Shown here: piece after piece, positions 34,834 to 43,348 of the stretch | How the letters are laid out: every line of letters starts with the position of its first letter | Position numbering within the stretch: the first letter of the stretch is position 1 | Source of the DNA: Limnobacter litoralis | Lineage (GTDB): Bacteria; Pseudomonadota; Gammaproteobacteria; Burkholderiales; Burkholderiaceae_B | Reading direction: 5' to 3' | Length of the DNA stretch: 64,000 bases | NCBI RefSeq assembly: GCF_030160455.1 | Contig: NZ_BSOJ01000032.1 | Coordinates: 124,001-188,000 of the forward strand | Translations under genes and position numbers: made by a program | Notes under the pieces: generated by a model | Told to the model about the DNA's origin: nothing | Database searches by the model: none | Seen by the model: the letters and a program-made list of their open reading frames with translations, nothing else

Positions 34834-35593
34834 CCCGCAGCCACCCACCGATGCTTTGGTCACGCCGCTCATTCCGGGCAGTGGGCTGTTGCCTCTCGCA
34901 TTCGACGAGGTCACGCTCACATTCAGGCAGTTTTCGCCGCTCAACGGTGTGTCATTGCGCATTGCCAGCCCGGGTATCACCGCCATCATGGGGCCGAACG
35001 GGGCCGGTAAAAGCCTGATGTTGCGTTTGCTCGGCGGCCTGATTGAACCGGTCAGCGGACAGGTGCGGTTTGGCGAGCAGAACCGGGTGCCGCGCGGACA
35101 CATTGGTTATGTCTTTCAAACGCCAGTGCTGCTGCGCCGCAGTGTGAAAGGCAACCTGTTGCACGCTTTAAAGCTCGCCGGTGTGGCTCGCCCCGAGCGC
35201 AAAGAGCGGGCGTCAGCCCTGTTGAAAATGGGTGAGTTGCACCATTTGGCGGACAACCCCGCTCGAAGTCTGTCCGGCGGCGAAAAGCAGCGGTTGGCCC
35301 TGTTGCGTGCGCTGGCTTGCAAGCCAGCTTTGTTATTGCTGGATGAGCCCAGTGCCAGCCTCGATCCACAGGCCACGTTTTTGATTGAATCGCTTGTTTC
35401 CAGGGCCAGCAGGGCCGGTGTCAAAGTGGTTTTGATCAGCCACGACCAAGGGCAGATGGGCAGGCTCGCCGATGAAGTGGTTTTTGTACACAAGGGCAGG
35501 GTGCTTGAACAGTGCCCTGCCGATGTCTTTTTAAAGTCGCCCGAATCCAGACAGGCCAAAGCCTATCTGAGCGGGCAGTTGTTGTTGGATTAA
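34826..35593 (+). CDS. tupC: TupC, tungstate ABC transporter ATPase
   Basis: A 255-residue ABC ATPase. Walker A GPNGAGKS, signature LSGGEKQRLALLRAL, Walker B ALLLLDEPSASLDP and the switch His in ISHDQGQM. It lies between the permease and binding-protein genes, so its partner is clear. Tungstate uptake would feed the aor enzyme at 12 kb. Confidence 0.9.
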   Translation: MLSPQPPTDALVTPLIPGSGLLPLAFDEVTLTFRQFSPLNGVSLRIASPGITAIMGPNGAGKSLMLRLLGGLIEPVSGQVRFGEQNRVPRGHIGYVFQTPVLLRRSVKGNLLHALKLAGVARPERKERASALLKMGELHHLADNPARSLSGGEKQRLALLRALACKPALLLLDEPSASLDPQATFLIESLVSRASRAGVKVVLISHDQGQMGRLADEVVFVHKGRVLEQCPADVFLKSPESRQAKAYLSGQLLLD

Positions 35594-35612
35594 TCCAAGG
35601 GAGAGTGATTTC

Positions 35613-36452
35613 ATGAATATTCAAAAATGGTTCAAGCAGGGCGCACTGGCGGCCGTGTCCGCGCTGGCACTGATTTCATCAGTGGCCGCACACGCTGAAG
35701 ACAAGTTCATTGTGGTGCAATCAACCACCTCGACGCAAAACTCCGGTCTGTACGAATACCTGTTGCCATTGTTCAAAAAAGACACCGGCATTGATGTGCA
35801 CGTGGTGGCCGTGGGCACTGGCCAGGCCATTAAAAACGCTGAAAAGTGCGACGGCGACGTGTTACTGGTGCATGCCAAGGCTGCAGAATTGAAGTTTCTT
35901 GAAACAGGCTATGGCGTTAAGCGCACCGACCTGATGTACAACGACTTCATTATTGTGGGCCCCAAAAGCGACCCCGCCGGCATCAACGGCATGACCGACG
36001 CCGCCAAGGCCTTGCAGACCATTGCCAGCAAAAAGGCGATTTTTGCATCCCGCGGTGACGACAGCGGCACCAACAAAAAGGAAATGGCCCTGTGGAAAAT
36101 TGCCGGCATTGACGTGAAGGCAGAAAGCGGCAAGTGGTATCGCGAAACTGGCTCTGGCATGGGCGCCACACTGAACACCGGCATTGGCATGAATGCCTAC
36201 GTGTTGACTGACCGTGCCACCTGGATCAATTTCAAGAACAAAGGCAGCTACGAAATCGTGGTGCAGGGCGACAAAGACCTGTTCAACCAGTACGGTGTTA
36301 CCTTGATCAACAAGGACAAGTGCCCCATGGTAAAGGCTGATTTGGGTCAGACCTTCATCGACTGGTTGTTGTCACCCAAGGGTCAGAAAATCATTGATGG
36401 CTACAAAATCAACGGCCAGCAACTGTTTTTCGCCAATGCGCCCAAGCAATAA
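35613..36452 (+). CDS. tupA: TupA, periplasmic tungstate-binding protein
   Basis: A 279-residue binding protein with a signal peptide ending AAHAE. The mature N-terminus has VVQSTTSTQNSGLYEYLLP, the TTS-type oxyanion-binding motif that separates TupA from ModA and WtpA. The later ASRGDDSGTNKKE is also typical. A ribosome site AAGGGAG lies upstream. It selects tungstate over molybdate in the family. Confidence 0.92.
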   Translation: MNIQKWFKQGALAAVSALALISSVAAHAEDKFIVVQSTTSTQNSGLYEYLLPLFKKDTGIDVHVVAVGTGQAIKNAEKCDGDVLLVHAKAAELKFLETGYGVKRTDLMYNDFIIVGPKSDPAGINGMTDAAKALQTIASKKAIFASRGDDSGTNKKEMALWKIAGIDVKAESGKWYRETGSGMGATLNTGIGMNAYVLTDRATWINFKNKGSYEIVVQGDKDLFNQYGVTLINKDKCPMVKADLGQTFIDWLLSPKGQKIIDGYKINGQQLFFANAPKQ

Positions 36453-36455
36453 AAT

Positions 36456-37340
36456 TTAAGCGTTCCAGATGACCTGGCTCTGTTGGGCCAGGTCATAGCC
36501 CTGCAATTGTCTCGATTTCTGCACGAAAAATTCGCCTCGGGTGAATTGCCACAATTTCTGAAAATGCGGATCGAACCAGGCCTTGCGATGCACCAGCAGG
36601 TCAAAGCGTTCTTTCAGGCAAGGCACAAACCCCAAACCATACTGTGCCGCCATGGCTTGAAGGCCAAGCGCAACGTCCGCTTCCCCGCTCGTGATGCAGG
36701 CCACCGCATCTGTTTCGCCGTGGCACACCTCAGACCATTGAACATCCGTGGGCTTTAGTCCGTTTTGTTGGAGAAGCCAGTCCATCAGCACCTGGGTGCC
36801 TGAACCGACAGGACGCCTGACCAGACGCAAACCTTTGAGTTGGGACACGTCTCGAAACAGCTGCGTTTTGCCCGACAGCATGACGAATCCTCGGTTGCGC
36901 CAGGCCCAATTGACCAGCACCGCGTTTTGCAAACCCGCCTGATTGGCCACTGTTTTGTGGTTCCAGCCCAAACTGCCGGACAGCGGTTCAGCCAGATGTA
37001 GACCGCACGCCTGTGCCTGGCCTGCCACGAATTCGTCCAGCCCGGACTGACTGCCTGCGAGCTTGAGTGCGAGATCGCACCCCGAGGCCTTGATCGCCCA
37101 TTCCAGCAGCGGATCGTAGCTGCCAGCTAGCACCGGCGGTGGCGTGTGATTCAGCTTTGATGTGGGTTCAGGCTGCTTGCCGTGTTGAAGCCAGGTCAGA
37201 ATGTCTTGCCGTGGAAACAGCAATTTGCCTTTGGCTTTGACCGATGGAATTTCATGGGTAGAGGCCAGTTCATACACTTTGCGCAGTTTGATGCGCAACA
37301 GGTCGGCAACCTCATGGGTTGTCAAAAATTCAGTAGACAT
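36456..37340 (-). CDS. Excisionase-type HTH regulator fused to a PBP-like domain
   Basis: 294 residues. The first 50 form an excisionase/MerR-type HTH (TTHEVADLLRIKLRKVYELA). The rest resembles the PBP-like domain that follows such HTHs in molybdate- and tungstate-linked regulators, with LVRRPVGSGTQVLMDWLL as the best-kept part. It is convergent with tupA, 3 bases apart, which makes a tungstate- or molybdate-sensing regulator likely. Its start overlaps the next gene on the minus strand by 11 bases. Confidence 0.75.
   Translation of the reverse strand: MSTEFLTTHEVADLLRIKLRKVYELASTHEIPSVKAKGKLLFPRQDILTWLQHGKQPEPTSKLNHTPPPVLAGSYDPLLEWAIKASGCDLALKLAGSQSGLDEFVAGQAQACGLHLAEPLSGSLGWNHKTVANQAGLQNAVLVNWAWRNRGFVMLSGKTQLFRDVSQLKGLRLVRRPVGSGTQVLMDWLLQQNGLKPTDVQWSEVCHGETDAVACITSGEADVALGLQAMAAQYGLGFVPCLKERFDLLVHRKAWFDPHFQKLWQFTRGEFFVQKSRQLQGYDLAQQSQVIWNA
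36469..36496. other. Perfect inverted repeat at the tupA / regulator junction
   Basis: Arms ATGACCTGGC (36469-36478) and its complement (36487-36496) around 8 bases. It lies in the last codons of the regulator gene and just after tupA. No clean T-run follows on either strand, so it may act as a weak bidirectional terminator or transcript end. Confidence 0.4.
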
Positions 37341-38103
37341 GCATTAATCGTTGCCAAAATTTTTCCAGCGCGTCTGCGAGGTCACCAAGCCATATTTCTG
37401 CTTTTTGCCACAGGGTGGCTGGCTTGGCACTGACCCATACATTAAACCGGGATTGCGGCAAAAGACGCCGGCCTTGCATGTTTTCAACGATCTTGAACTG
37501 ATTCAGGCCTTTTTCACCCGCGGTGTAATCGCTTTTCAGGTCATTGCCAAGAATGGTCACTGTGAGGGCCGGTGGATGTTTGCTGTCTATCGCCGAATCC
37601 AGTGCGCCCAGCAGGTTGGTGTCCGGCATGTCCATCCACGAGGTGTCGCTGGTGTCGATCACCACATGAATTCGATGCTGGTCCAGATCGGCATTAATAA
37701 TACTGGTGCCTTGGAGCGCCTGCAGCACTTGCGCCGCTTTGCCTTCCGCCACGAACCCGCAACTCAGAGACCCGTTGCGATACTTCACCTGCTTGGTGAC
37801 GGTCAGCCCGTCAATTTTAACGGGGCCGCTGTTGTCGAGCACATTTTGAACACGTGGGTGTGCTTCGAAAAATGCCTCGCAAATGCCGAGCTGTTTCGAC
37901 CGGTCATCGAGTGTGCCGTGGATCAGGGCCGGGTTTTGAAGGGTCAGCAGGTCAATGGTTTGTTGTGACAGATCGGCCAGCACGGTGGCGCTTGAATGGT
38001 TGGGCTCACGCATGTCCAGTGTGACGTGCGTGTTTACGCAGGCCGTTAAGCCGAGCAGGGCGCTCCATACGCCAGTCTTCACGGCTTTCATTAGTACAGA
38101 CAT
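37330..38103 (-). CDS. Hypothetical lipoprotein
   Basis: About 257 residues from ATG 38101-38103 (MSVLMKAVKTGVW); a start 21 bases further upstream is possible. Lipobox LLGLTACVN. The middle contains a YdbL-like stretch (QNPALIHGTLDDRSKQLGIC) but the whole is not assigned. It precedes the HTH/PBP regulator on the same strand with an 11-base overlap, so the two are co-transcribed. Confidence 0.65.
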   Translation of the reverse strand: MSVLMKAVKTGVWSALLGLTACVNTHVTLDMREPNHSSATVLADLSQQTIDLLTLQNPALIHGTLDDRSKQLGICEAFFEAHPRVQNVLDNSGPVKIDGLTVTKQVKYRNGSLSCGFVAEGKAAQVLQALQGTSIINADLDQHRIHVVIDTSDTSWMDMPDTNLLGALDSAIDSKHPPALTVTILGNDLKSDYTAGEKGLNQFKIVENMQGRRLLPQSRFNVWVSAKPATLWQKAEIWLGDLADALEKFWQRLMHVY

Positions 38104-38231
38104 TCGGTCAGGCATCCACGTCAATGGGTTGTGCGTTAGAAAACGAATTTACAACTTGGTTTCAAATAGCCCTTGAATTTTCTCACATTCGCCCCATGTC
38201 ATGTTCCATGTTCGCAGCATGCAGTAAACTT

Positions 38232-38245
38232 ACTTACCAATAAGT
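38232..38245. promoter_or_regulatory. Possible operator upstream of nemA
   Basis: ACTTA-CCAA-TAAGT, 5-bp perfect arms, 25 bases before the nemA start. Flavin ene-reductase genes are often under TetR-type repressors, but no regulator gene is adjacent here. Confidence 0.35.
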
Positions 38246-38269
38246 CATTAAGCAGTAAAGGAGTACCCA

Positions 38270-39388
38270 ATGACAACCACAGCAGTGAAAGACCATCCCC
38301 TTTTTAAACCCTTCAAACTGGGCTCCATTGAGCTGAAGAACCGCATCGTACTGGCCCCCTTGACCCGCAATCGCGCAAGCGCCGGCAACGTGCCCAATGC
38401 GAGCAATGTGACTTACTACCGTCAGCGGTCCACTGCGGGCCTTATCATCTCTGAGGCTACACAGATCAGCCCTCAAGGCGTTGGCTACCCCAACACCCCC
38501 GGTATTCACACCGATGAGCAGGTGGCTGGCTGGAAAGGTGTGGTCAAAGGCGTCCATGAAGAGGGCGGAAAAATTTTCCTGCAGCTCTGGCACGTGGGTC
38601 GCATCAGCCATTCCAGCCTGCAGCCTGACGGCGCACTGCCAGTCGCACCCAGTGCGGTCAAGCCACATGAAGGCATGGCCATGACTTACGAAGGCATGAA
38701 AGAATTTGAAACCCCACGCGCTTTGGAGCTGTCTGAAATTCCCGGCATTGTCGCCGACTACCGCCGTGCCGCAGAGCGCGCCCTCGAAGCCGGTTTTGAC
38801 GGCATTGAAGTGCACGCCGCCAATGGTTATCTGCTCGACCAGTTTTTGCGCGATGGTTCCAACAAGCGCACAGACGCCTACGGTGGCGCCATCGAGAACC
38901 GTTGCCGCTTGGTGCTCGAAGTGCTTCAGGCTGTTCTTGAGGTGTGGCCGGCCGACAAGGTGGGCATCCGCATTTCGCCCAGTGGCACCTTCAACAGCAT
39001 GAGCGATTCCAACCCCGAGGCCTTGTTCACCTTCCTGCTTGAAAAACTGAACAGCCACAAACTGGCCTACGTGCATGTGGTGGAGGTCAACGAAGCCGAT
39101 TTACGCCACGGTGGGCGTAAGGTGGACACCGAAGTGCTACGCAAGGCTTACCACGGTAACCTGATGGTGTGTGGCGACTACACGGCCGAGCGCGCCATCC
39201 AGGCTGTGGACAGCAAGCTGGCTGAGCTGGTGGCTTTCGGGCGTTTGTACATTGCCAACCCTGACCTGCCACAGCGTTTGCAGTTGGGTGCCGAATTGAA
39301 CACGCCCGATGTGAACACCTTCTATGGTGGCACCGACAAGGGTTACATTGATTACCCAACCCTGTCGGAGCAGGCAGCCAGCGTTTAA
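38270..39388 (+). CDS. nemA: Old Yellow Enzyme-family ene-reductase (NemA)
   Basis: A 372-residue FMN-dependent NADPH reductase of activated alkenes, maleimides and nitro compounds. Signature HAANGYLLDQFLRDGSNKRT with AYGG, the flavin-contact region APLTRNRA near residue 30, and His in WHVGRISH. Strong ribosome site AAGGAG. Single gene. Confidence 0.93.
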   Translation: MTTTAVKDHPLFKPFKLGSIELKNRIVLAPLTRNRASAGNVPNASNVTYYRQRSTAGLIISEATQISPQGVGYPNTPGIHTDEQVAGWKGVVKGVHEEGGKIFLQLWHVGRISHSSLQPDGALPVAPSAVKPHEGMAMTYEGMKEFETPRALELSEIPGIVADYRRAAERALEAGFDGIEVHAANGYLLDQFLRDGSNKRTDAYGGAIENRCRLVLEVLQAVLEVWPADKVGIRISPSGTFNSMSDSNPEALFTFLLEKLNSHKLAYVHVVEVNEADLRHGGRKVDTEVLRKAYHGNLMVCGDYTAERAIQAVDSKLAELVAFGRLYIANPDLPQRLQLGAELNTPDVNTFYGGTDKGYIDYPTLSEQAASV

Positions 39389-39401
39389 TCTGGCTACAAT
39401 A

Positions 39402-39441
39402 ACGGCCATTGTTTCAACATGCATGTGGGTGCAATGGCCGT
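39402..39441 (+). repeat. Inverted repeat around a start codon
   Basis: Arms ACGGCCATTG (39402-39411) and CAATGGCCGT (39432-39441), perfect over 10 bp with a 20-base loop. The second ATG of the following gene (39434) lies in the right arm and the first (39419) in the loop. In mRNA this would fold over the translation start. Confidence 0.7.
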
Positions 39442-39850
39442 CTTCAAACTTCAGGAAATCACGCTGCTGGAAATCGATGAAAACACTGGCCTGCACACCA
39501 AAGAGCACCGTGTTTTCTCGTTTTTTGAAGCGGATCGTGTGATCAGCCAAATCCAGCAGCTCGTCAGGCAGGGTGCCCAGCGTCATCTGCAGTTCCGCAT
39601 TCATTACCTTGAAAACCGGCATAAGCGGCACTACAAAGGGCTATTTCGATTCAGCCAGCAAAGTGGTGCGGTCTCGTTGCAGCGTCACATTTCGGATTTT
39701 TTGAACCAGTGCGAAACCCGGCTGGATCAGTTGCGAATGAGCGAGGCGGATTTTCGGATTTTGAAAAACCGCATGACCAGCCTGTTTGAAGCCTGCACCC
39801 TTGAAGAAATGTTCCGCTTGAACCGCAAGGACATTTTTGTAGAGCCTTAG
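39419..39850 (+). CDS. Hypothetical protein
   Basis: 143 residues (138 if it starts at ATG 39434, MAVFKLQEITL). Soluble, with amphipathic helical C-terminal half and a basic patch (YLENRHKRHYKGLFR). No family recognised and no ribosome site seen before either start. It stands between nemA and the convergent aroQ. Confidence 0.6.
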   Translation: MHVGAMAVFKLQEITLLEIDENTGLHTKEHRVFSFFEADRVISQIQQLVRQGAQRHLQFRIHYLENRHKRHYKGLFRFSQQSGAVSLQRHISDFLNQCETRLDQLRMSEADFRILKNRMTSLFEACTLEEMFRLNRKDIFVEP

Positions 39851-39871
39851 TGTGGCGCTGGGTTGCGTCAC

Positions 39872-40312
39872 TTAGTCAGCAGGCAACTCCGCCAGAAAAC
39901 GCAAAGCGTAGCCATATCCCTTCCAGCCCAGCCCGCACACCACCCCGACCGCAAGGTCTGACAGGAAAGAATGATGCCGAAAGGCCTCCCGCTTGTGCAC
40001 ATTGGACAAATGCACTTCAACAAAGGGAATGCCCACGCCAGCCAGGGCATCGCGAATGGCAACACTGGTGTGGGTGTATGCGCCGGGGTTGATCACAATA
40101 CCTGCCATGTCGTCTGTTTTGGCTTGGTGAATACGGTCAATCAGCGCGCCTTCGTGATTGCTCTGAAACACCGTCAAGGAAAACCCTTCTTTGGTGGCCT
40201 GCGCCTTCAGGTTGTTTTCAATGTCGGTCAATGTCATGTGGCCGTAAATACCGGGCTCGCGGGTGCCCAGCAAATTCAAGTTCGGTCCGTTGATCAGCAA
40301 TAACTTTTTCAC
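39872..40312 (-). CDS. aroQ: AroQ, type II 3-dehydroquinate dehydratase
   Basis: A 146-residue enzyme of the shikimate pathway. It begins with [20 protein letters not shown], where Tyr is the catalytic base, and carries [13 protein letters not shown] and [14 protein letters not shown] chose GTG 40310-40312 because GGAG lies upstream and the family begins here; a longer in-frame extension upstream is not conserved in style. Confidence 0.95.
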   Translation of the reverse strand: MKKLLLINGPNLNLLGTREPGIYGHMTLTDIENNLKAQATKEGFSLTVFQSNHEGALIDRIHQAKTDDMAGIVINPGAYTHTSVAIRDALAGVGIPFVEVHLSNVHKREAFRHHSFLSDLAVGVVCGLGWKGYGYALRFLAELPAD

Positions 40313-40428
40313 GCAGGTCTCCTGAAGGGATTGCCAATAGTAGCAAGCTGCGCGCGGCTTTGGGCAGAATTGGGATAAGATCAAAGGCTGCAATTTCAAA
40401 TAAAACAACACTTTCGGAGACGCTTTTC

Positions 40429-41205
40429 ATGAGTACCCAAGTGGATGCTGTGGTCAACCTGTTTGCCGGCACCATGCGCGGCTGGCGTGGCACAACGGTG
40501 CGTGGCCGTGCCCGCAAAACCCCGGAAAAACTGCTGAAACTGTATGACATTGAGGCTAGCCCGTTTTGTCGACTGGTGCGCGAGGCCCTGTCCGAAATGG
40601 ACCTTGATGTGCTTATTCTGCCTTGCCCAGCCGGCGGCACACGTTTTCGGCCACAGGCCAAAGCCTTGTTGAAAAACACCACTTTCCCGATGCTTGTGGA
40701 CGAGAACACGGGTGAAATGATGAATGAGTCAGCTCACATCATTGACTATCTGGCCCGCACTTATGAGGGTGGCGTGCAAGCCCAGAAAGGGCCATTTCGA
40801 GGCCTCGCGGTGGGTACGTCTGTGTTGTCCACGCTGTTTGGTCTGCGCAGCCACGGTTTGTCAGGCTTGAAGGCGCGTCCTTCGCGCGAGCCTGCCCAGC
40901 CGCTTGAGCTGTTCAGCTTCGAGTCCAGTCCTTTTTCAAAGCCTGTGCGTGCACGCCTGTGCGAGCTCGAATTGCCTTACGTGTTGCGCAACACCGCCAA
41001 AGGCGCGATGAGCGATATGGGTCCGCCTTCGTTTCGCGACAAGCTTTTTAAGGGCCCAAAAGGCACCACCCGCAATCGCGCCTTCCTGTTTGAAAAAACC
41101 GGCAAGGTGCAAGTGCCCTATTTGATCGACCCCAACACGGGTGTCGAAATGTATGAATCGCAAGCCATTTTGAATTATCTGGATCAAACTTACGCTGTGC
41201 GCTGA
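40429..41205 (+). CDS. Tandem GST N-terminal (thioredoxin-fold) protein
   Basis: 258 residues holding two GST_N/glutaredoxin-like modules: one at about 37-120 (YDIEASPFCRLVREALSEM, then a Pro turn in TTFPMLVDENTG and ESAHIIDYL) and one at about 160-255 (FSFESSPFSKPVRARLCEL, then VQVPYLIDPNTG and ESQAILNYL). The first keeps a Cys in SPFC, the second has SPFS. No all-helical GST C-terminal domain is present. GGAG precedes ATG 40429. Next to a molybdopterin oxidoreductase 17 bases downstream. Confidence 0.85.
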   Translation: MSTQVDAVVNLFAGTMRGWRGTTVRGRARKTPEKLLKLYDIEASPFCRLVREALSEMDLDVLILPCPAGGTRFRPQAKALLKNTTFPMLVDENTGEMMNESAHIIDYLARTYEGGVQAQKGPFRGLAVGTSVLSTLFGLRSHGLSGLKARPSREPAQPLELFSFESSPFSKPVRARLCELELPYVLRNTAKGAMSDMGPPSFRDKLFKGPKGTTRNRAFLFEKTGKVQVPYLIDPNTGVEMYESQAILNYLDQTYAVR

Positions 41206-41222
41206 ACCAGGAGTGTTGCCCA

Positions 41223-43343
41223 ATGCCTGCCGACATTAAAACCCACCGCCGCGCTTGCCCGCTTTGCGAGGCCATTTGTGGACTTGTCATTGAAACCCAG
41301 CTTGGAGAGGTCATCTCCATTCGGGGGGACAAGGAGGACCCGTTCAGCAGGGGCCACATTTGCCCCAAAGCAGTGGCACTCAAGGACATTCAGGAAGATC
41401 CAGACCGTCTGACCCAGCCCATGCGTCGCGAGGGGCGTTCCTGGCTGCCCATCAGCTGGGACGAAGCCCTTGAATACGCGGTGGAGGGGCTGGCACAGGT
41501 GCGTGAGAAGCACGGCCCGAACGCCGTGGGTGTTTACCAGGGCAACCCCAATGTGCACAACTGGGGTTTGATGACGCACGCCAGTCAGTTTCTGGGTTTG
41601 CTTAAAACACGCAACCGATTTTCAGCCACTTCAGTGGACCAGTTGCCCCACCAATTGGTGGTGTACTGGATGTATGGTCATCAGCTCTTGATACCCATTC
41701 CAGACATCGACCACACGGAATACATGCTGGTGCTTGGCGCCAACCCGCTGGCGTCAAACGGCAGCCTGATGACCGTGCCCGACGTGGCCCGCCGCATCAA
41801 AGCCCTGCAAGCCCGCGGTGGTGAACTGGTGGTCATTGACCCCCGCCGCACCGAAACTGCCAAAGTGGCCAATGCCCATCATTTCATCAAGCCCGGCACA
41901 GACGCCGTCTTTCTGATGGCCATCATCAACACCATCGTCAGCAAGGGCTTGTCCAAACTGGGGCGCCTGGCTGAGATCACGGATGGCCTTGATGATGCAC
42001 TGGCCAGCATTTCCGGTGTGGACTCGGCCATGGCTGAAAAGCTGTGTGGCATTGCCGCCGCCGACATTGAACAAATCGCCAAGTCATTTGCCTTGGCCAG
42101 CCGCGCGGTCTGTTACGGTCGCATGGGCATTTCCACGCAGGTGCATGGCACGCTTTGCCAGTGGCTGGTGCAATTGCTGAACCTGATCACCGGCAATTTG
42201 GACCGCGTTGGGGGCAGCCTGGTCACCAAGCCAGCGCTGGATTTACTGACTGCGCCGGGCAGCAAAAAAGGCAGCTACGGGCGTTGGTACAGCCGCGTCA
42301 GCCAGCGCCCAGAAGTGCTGGGCGAGTTTCCATCTTCTGTGATGGCTGAAGAAATGTTGGCCGAGGGGGAAGGGCAGATCAAGGCAATGGTGACAGTTGC
42401 CGGCAATCCGGTGCTGTCCACCCCGAACGGCCGGCAACTTGACCAGGGCCTGGAGTCGCTTGAATTCATGGTGTCGGTGGACATGTACCTGAATGAAACC
42501 ACCCGCCACGCCCATGTGATTTTGCCCACCTCGGCGCCGCTGGAGCACGACCATTACGACCTGATTTTCAATGTGTTTGGTGTTCGCAACCAGGCCAAGT
42601 ACAGCGAAGCCACCTTGCCACGCCCCAAAGACGTCAAGCACGACTGGGAATTGATGGGTGAGCTTGCCAGTTTGTACGCCAAGCGCACTGGGCAGGCTGT
42701 CAAGCCCATCCCACCGCCGCAAACCCTGCTCGATTTCGGCTTGCAAATGGGGCCTTACGGTGCCGCCTCTGAGCATCGGCTTTCTCTGGAAAAACTCAAG
42801 ATGTATCCGGAGGGTGTTGACCTTGGTCCCTTGTCCCCCAGCTTTCCCGAGCGATTGATGACAGACACCAAGCGGATACAGGCTTGCCCAGCCGAGGTGC
42901 GCATGGCGGCGCTGCATTATTGCGCATCGCTGTTGGAACAACTGGAGGATGCAAAGCCCGAGCCGGGCTATTTGTTGTTCGGTCGAAGGCAGGTGCGCAG
43001 CAACAATTCATGGATGCACAACTACGAAAGGCTGGTAAAGGGGCAGGAACGATGCACTCTGCTGATTCACCCGGAAGACGCCAGGCGAGAGAATTTGACC
43101 GATGGGCAGCGCACCACACTGAAGGGCCGCGTGGGTGAAATTCAGGTTGACATTGAGGTGTCAGATGAAGTGATGCGCGGCACTTTGAGCCTGCCGCATG
43201 GCTGGGGGCACAACCGGCAGGGCATTCGGCAAAAAATAGCCCAGGCCCATCCGGGTGTCAGCGCCAATGACCTGACCGATGAACAATTGCTGGACGCTGT
43301 CTCCGGCAACGCCGCCATCAATGGCGTGCGCGTTCATTTTTAG
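41223..43343 (+). CDS. Molybdopterin oxidoreductase, [4Fe-4S]-containing
   Basis: A 706-residue enzyme of the DMSO reductase/formate dehydrogenase superfamily. The N-terminal [4Fe-4S] cysteines are CPLCEAICGL and HICPKA. The catalytic domain (about 60-560) includes GVYQGNPNVHN and LGANPLASNGS, and the C-terminal molybdopterin-dinucleotide domain (about 580-706) follows. No twin-Arg signal, so cytoplasmic. No partner subunits are adjacent. Substrate cannot be told. Confidence 0.9.
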   Translation: MPADIKTHRRACPLCEAICGLVIETQLGEVISIRGDKEDPFSRGHICPKAVALKDIQEDPDRLTQPMRREGRSWLPISWDEALEYAVEGLAQVREKHGPNAVGVYQGNPNVHNWGLMTHASQFLGLLKTRNRFSATSVDQLPHQLVVYWMYGHQLLIPIPDIDHTEYMLVLGANPLASNGSLMTVPDVARRIKALQARGGELVVIDPRRTETAKVANAHHFIKPGTDAVFLMAIINTIVSKGLSKLGRLAEITDGLDDALASISGVDSAMAEKLCGIAAADIEQIAKSFALASRAVCYGRMGISTQVHGTLCQWLVQLLNLITGNLDRVGGSLVTKPALDLLTAPGSKKGSYGRWYSRVSQRPEVLGEFPSSVMAEEMLAEGEGQIKAMVTVAGNPVLSTPNGRQLDQGLESLEFMVSVDMYLNETTRHAHVILPTSAPLEHDHYDLIFNVFGVRNQAKYSEATLPRPKDVKHDWELMGELASLYAKRTGQAVKPIPPPQTLLDFGLQMGPYGAASEHRLSLEKLKMYPEGVDLGPLSPSFPERLMTDTKRIQACPAEVRMAALHYCASLLEQLEDAKPEPGYLLFGRRQVRSNNSWMHNYERLVKGQERCTLLIHPEDARRENLTDGQRTTLKGRVGEIQVDIEVSDEVMRGTLSLPHGWGHNRQGIRQKIAQAHPGVSANDLTDEQLLDAVSGNAAINGVRVHF

Positions 43344-43348
43344 CCCCT

